NCBI GenBank assembly: GCA_012521035.1
Contig: JAAYND010000135.1
Location: forward strand, 1-43,068
Length of the DNA: 43,068 bases
Reading direction: 5' to 3'
Source: Methanomicrobiales archaeon
GTDB lineage: Archaea > Halobacteriota > Methanomicrobia > Methanomicrobiales > Methanoculleaceae
Below are positions 42,698 through 43,068 of this stretch, piece by piece; positions within the stretch are counted from its first letter, which is position 1, and every line of letters begins with the position of its first letter. The position numbers and the translations under genes were made by a program. The notes beneath the pieces are model-generated. The model saw only the letters and a program-made list of their open reading frames with translations. It was not told the origin of the DNA and ran no database searches.

Positions 42698-42985
42698 TCA
42701 CTGACGTATCAGTGGCTCTAATATACTCTCAAGGGTCTCGAGGCTCTGGACGCCCACCAGTTTCCGGATAAGGACTCCGTCCTTCTCGATGACGAGCGTG
42801 GGTACAAACTGGAGATCGTATTTCGTAGCATACTGTCGCGTCTGTTCAGAATCGATCCCGACATCGATCTTCCTGATATCAACCTTATCGCCCATCTTCT
42901 GCTTGAGCTTATCAATGATCGGTGTCTGCTGGTGACACGGGCCGCACCATTCCGCGAAGAAGTCCATCAAAACAGGTTTTCCCAT
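42698..42985 (-). CDS. Thioredoxin
   Basis: A 95-residue thioredoxin with the redox motif WCGPC (C14, C17) and the cis-proline in FVPTLVI. It carries a short N-terminus like other archaeal thioredoxins. It could reduce disulfides of methanogenesis or biosynthetic enzymes. ATG 42985 is preceded by GGGGTAATAACCT; that G-run is part of a long palindrome. Confidence 0.93.
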   Translation of the reverse strand: MGKPVLMDFFAEWCGPCHQQTPIIDKLKQKMGDKVDIRKIDVGIDSEQTRQYATKYDLQFVPTLVIEKDGVLIRKLVGVQSLETLESILEPLIRQ

Positions 42986-42990
42986 AGGTT

Positions 42991-43027
42991 ATTACCCCAT
43001 TCACACAATGTGTGTGAACGGGGCAAT
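42991..43027. repeat. Long imperfect palindrome upstream of thioredoxin
   Basis: Arms attaCCCCaTTCACACA and TGTGTGAAcGGGGcaat flank a central ATG: the 8-bp TTCACACA/TGTGTGAA and 4-bp CCCC/GGGG blocks match exactly, with single mismatches between blocks. It covers the leader of the thioredoxin gene, including its ribosome site, so it may be an operator, or an RNA hairpin that masks translation. Confidence 0.6.
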
Positions 43028-43064
43028 AAAGGTATTGCAGGGTTGTTATTTTGAGAGGATCGCC

Positions 43065-43068
43065 ATGA
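43065..43068 (+). other. Possible start codon of a gene beyond the window
   Basis: The window ends in GAGAGGATCGCC ATGA, a good ribosome site with an ATG at normal spacing. Nothing more can be said. Confidence 0.3.

Noticed and set aside
1..43068. CRISPR array or cas genes
   Set aside because: No regularly spaced direct repeats and no Cas protein motifs were seen.

Overview
The window looks like a chromosomal segment of a hydrogenotrophic methanogenic archaeon of the order Methanomicrobiales, most likely Methanoculleus or a close relative. This is inferred from high GC with Ile/Asp codons ATC/GAT, archaeal TATA-like promoters, GGAGG/GGTGA ribosome sites, and a gene set restricted to methanogens or archaea: Mmp10 (methyl-coenzyme M reductase arginine methylase), Mmp14, an Mmp11/TiaS-like protein, aIF5A, CDP-archaeol synthase, a tetraether-synthase-like radical SAM enzyme and AglJ. 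No database comparison was possible.

Layout. 0-3.6 kb: tRNA-Thr, a DUF504 protein, mmp10, then a convergent pair made of a Dph6-like ATP pyrophosphatase and a glutamine-amidotransferase-like protein that lacks the catalytic Cys. 3.7-6.7 kb: an aIF5A-agmatinase operon, divergent from an FBPase/IMPase-nadK operon. 6.7-10.1 kb: a DUF169 protein, then an ACT protein, homoserine dehydrogenase and an HTH + Mmp11/TiaS-like protein, overlapping head to tail. 10.4-13.9 kb: an amino-acid permease, tRNA-Gly, a PrsW-like protease and a membrane protein, all on the minus strand. 14.1-19.7 kb: a tight tetrapyrrole operon (precorrin-2 dehydrogenase, hemA, hemB, hemL, hemC, cobA), which leads from glutamyl-tRNA to sirohydrochlorin (for siroheme, heme, F430 and cobamides) but has no hemD. 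19.8-24.1 kb: ilvD, a beta-carbonic anhydrase, a Cys-rich thioredoxin-like protein with an iron-sulfur flavoprotein, and a 57-residue ORF. 24.2-27.2 kb: a three-gene glycine-betaine ABC importer whose ATPase carries CBS domains. 27.6-31.4 kb: argG, a PPOX-type flavin protein, mmp14 and a small acidic partner. 31.5-36.4 kb: a carS-pyrE-purD-argF operon, divergent from a tes-like radical SAM gene. 36.4-37.9 kb: a gene-poor stretch. 37.9-43 kb: a pilin-like gene with a damaged start, a universal stress protein, DUF99, an IsrB/omega-RNA element, aglJ, a class II aldolase and thioredoxin.

The most unusual element is at about 39.45-40.75 kb. It is a compact IS200/IS605-like unit without a transposase. 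It encodes an HNH-less IscB relative (IsrB type: RRXRR/PLMP motif, Arg-rich bridge helix, intact split RuvC) behind a structured non-coding leader of about 230 nt that has the position and hairpins expected of an omega-RNA. It lies exactly between DUF99 and the start codon of aglJ. Other points worth a second look are the carS/tes divergent pair (both membrane-lipid enzymes), the HTH fusion to an Mmp11/TiaS-like domain, the Cys-less amidotransferase next to an ATP pyrophosphatase, the pilin that has lost its start codon, and the aIF5A-agmatinase pairing, which links polyamine synthesis to hypusine.
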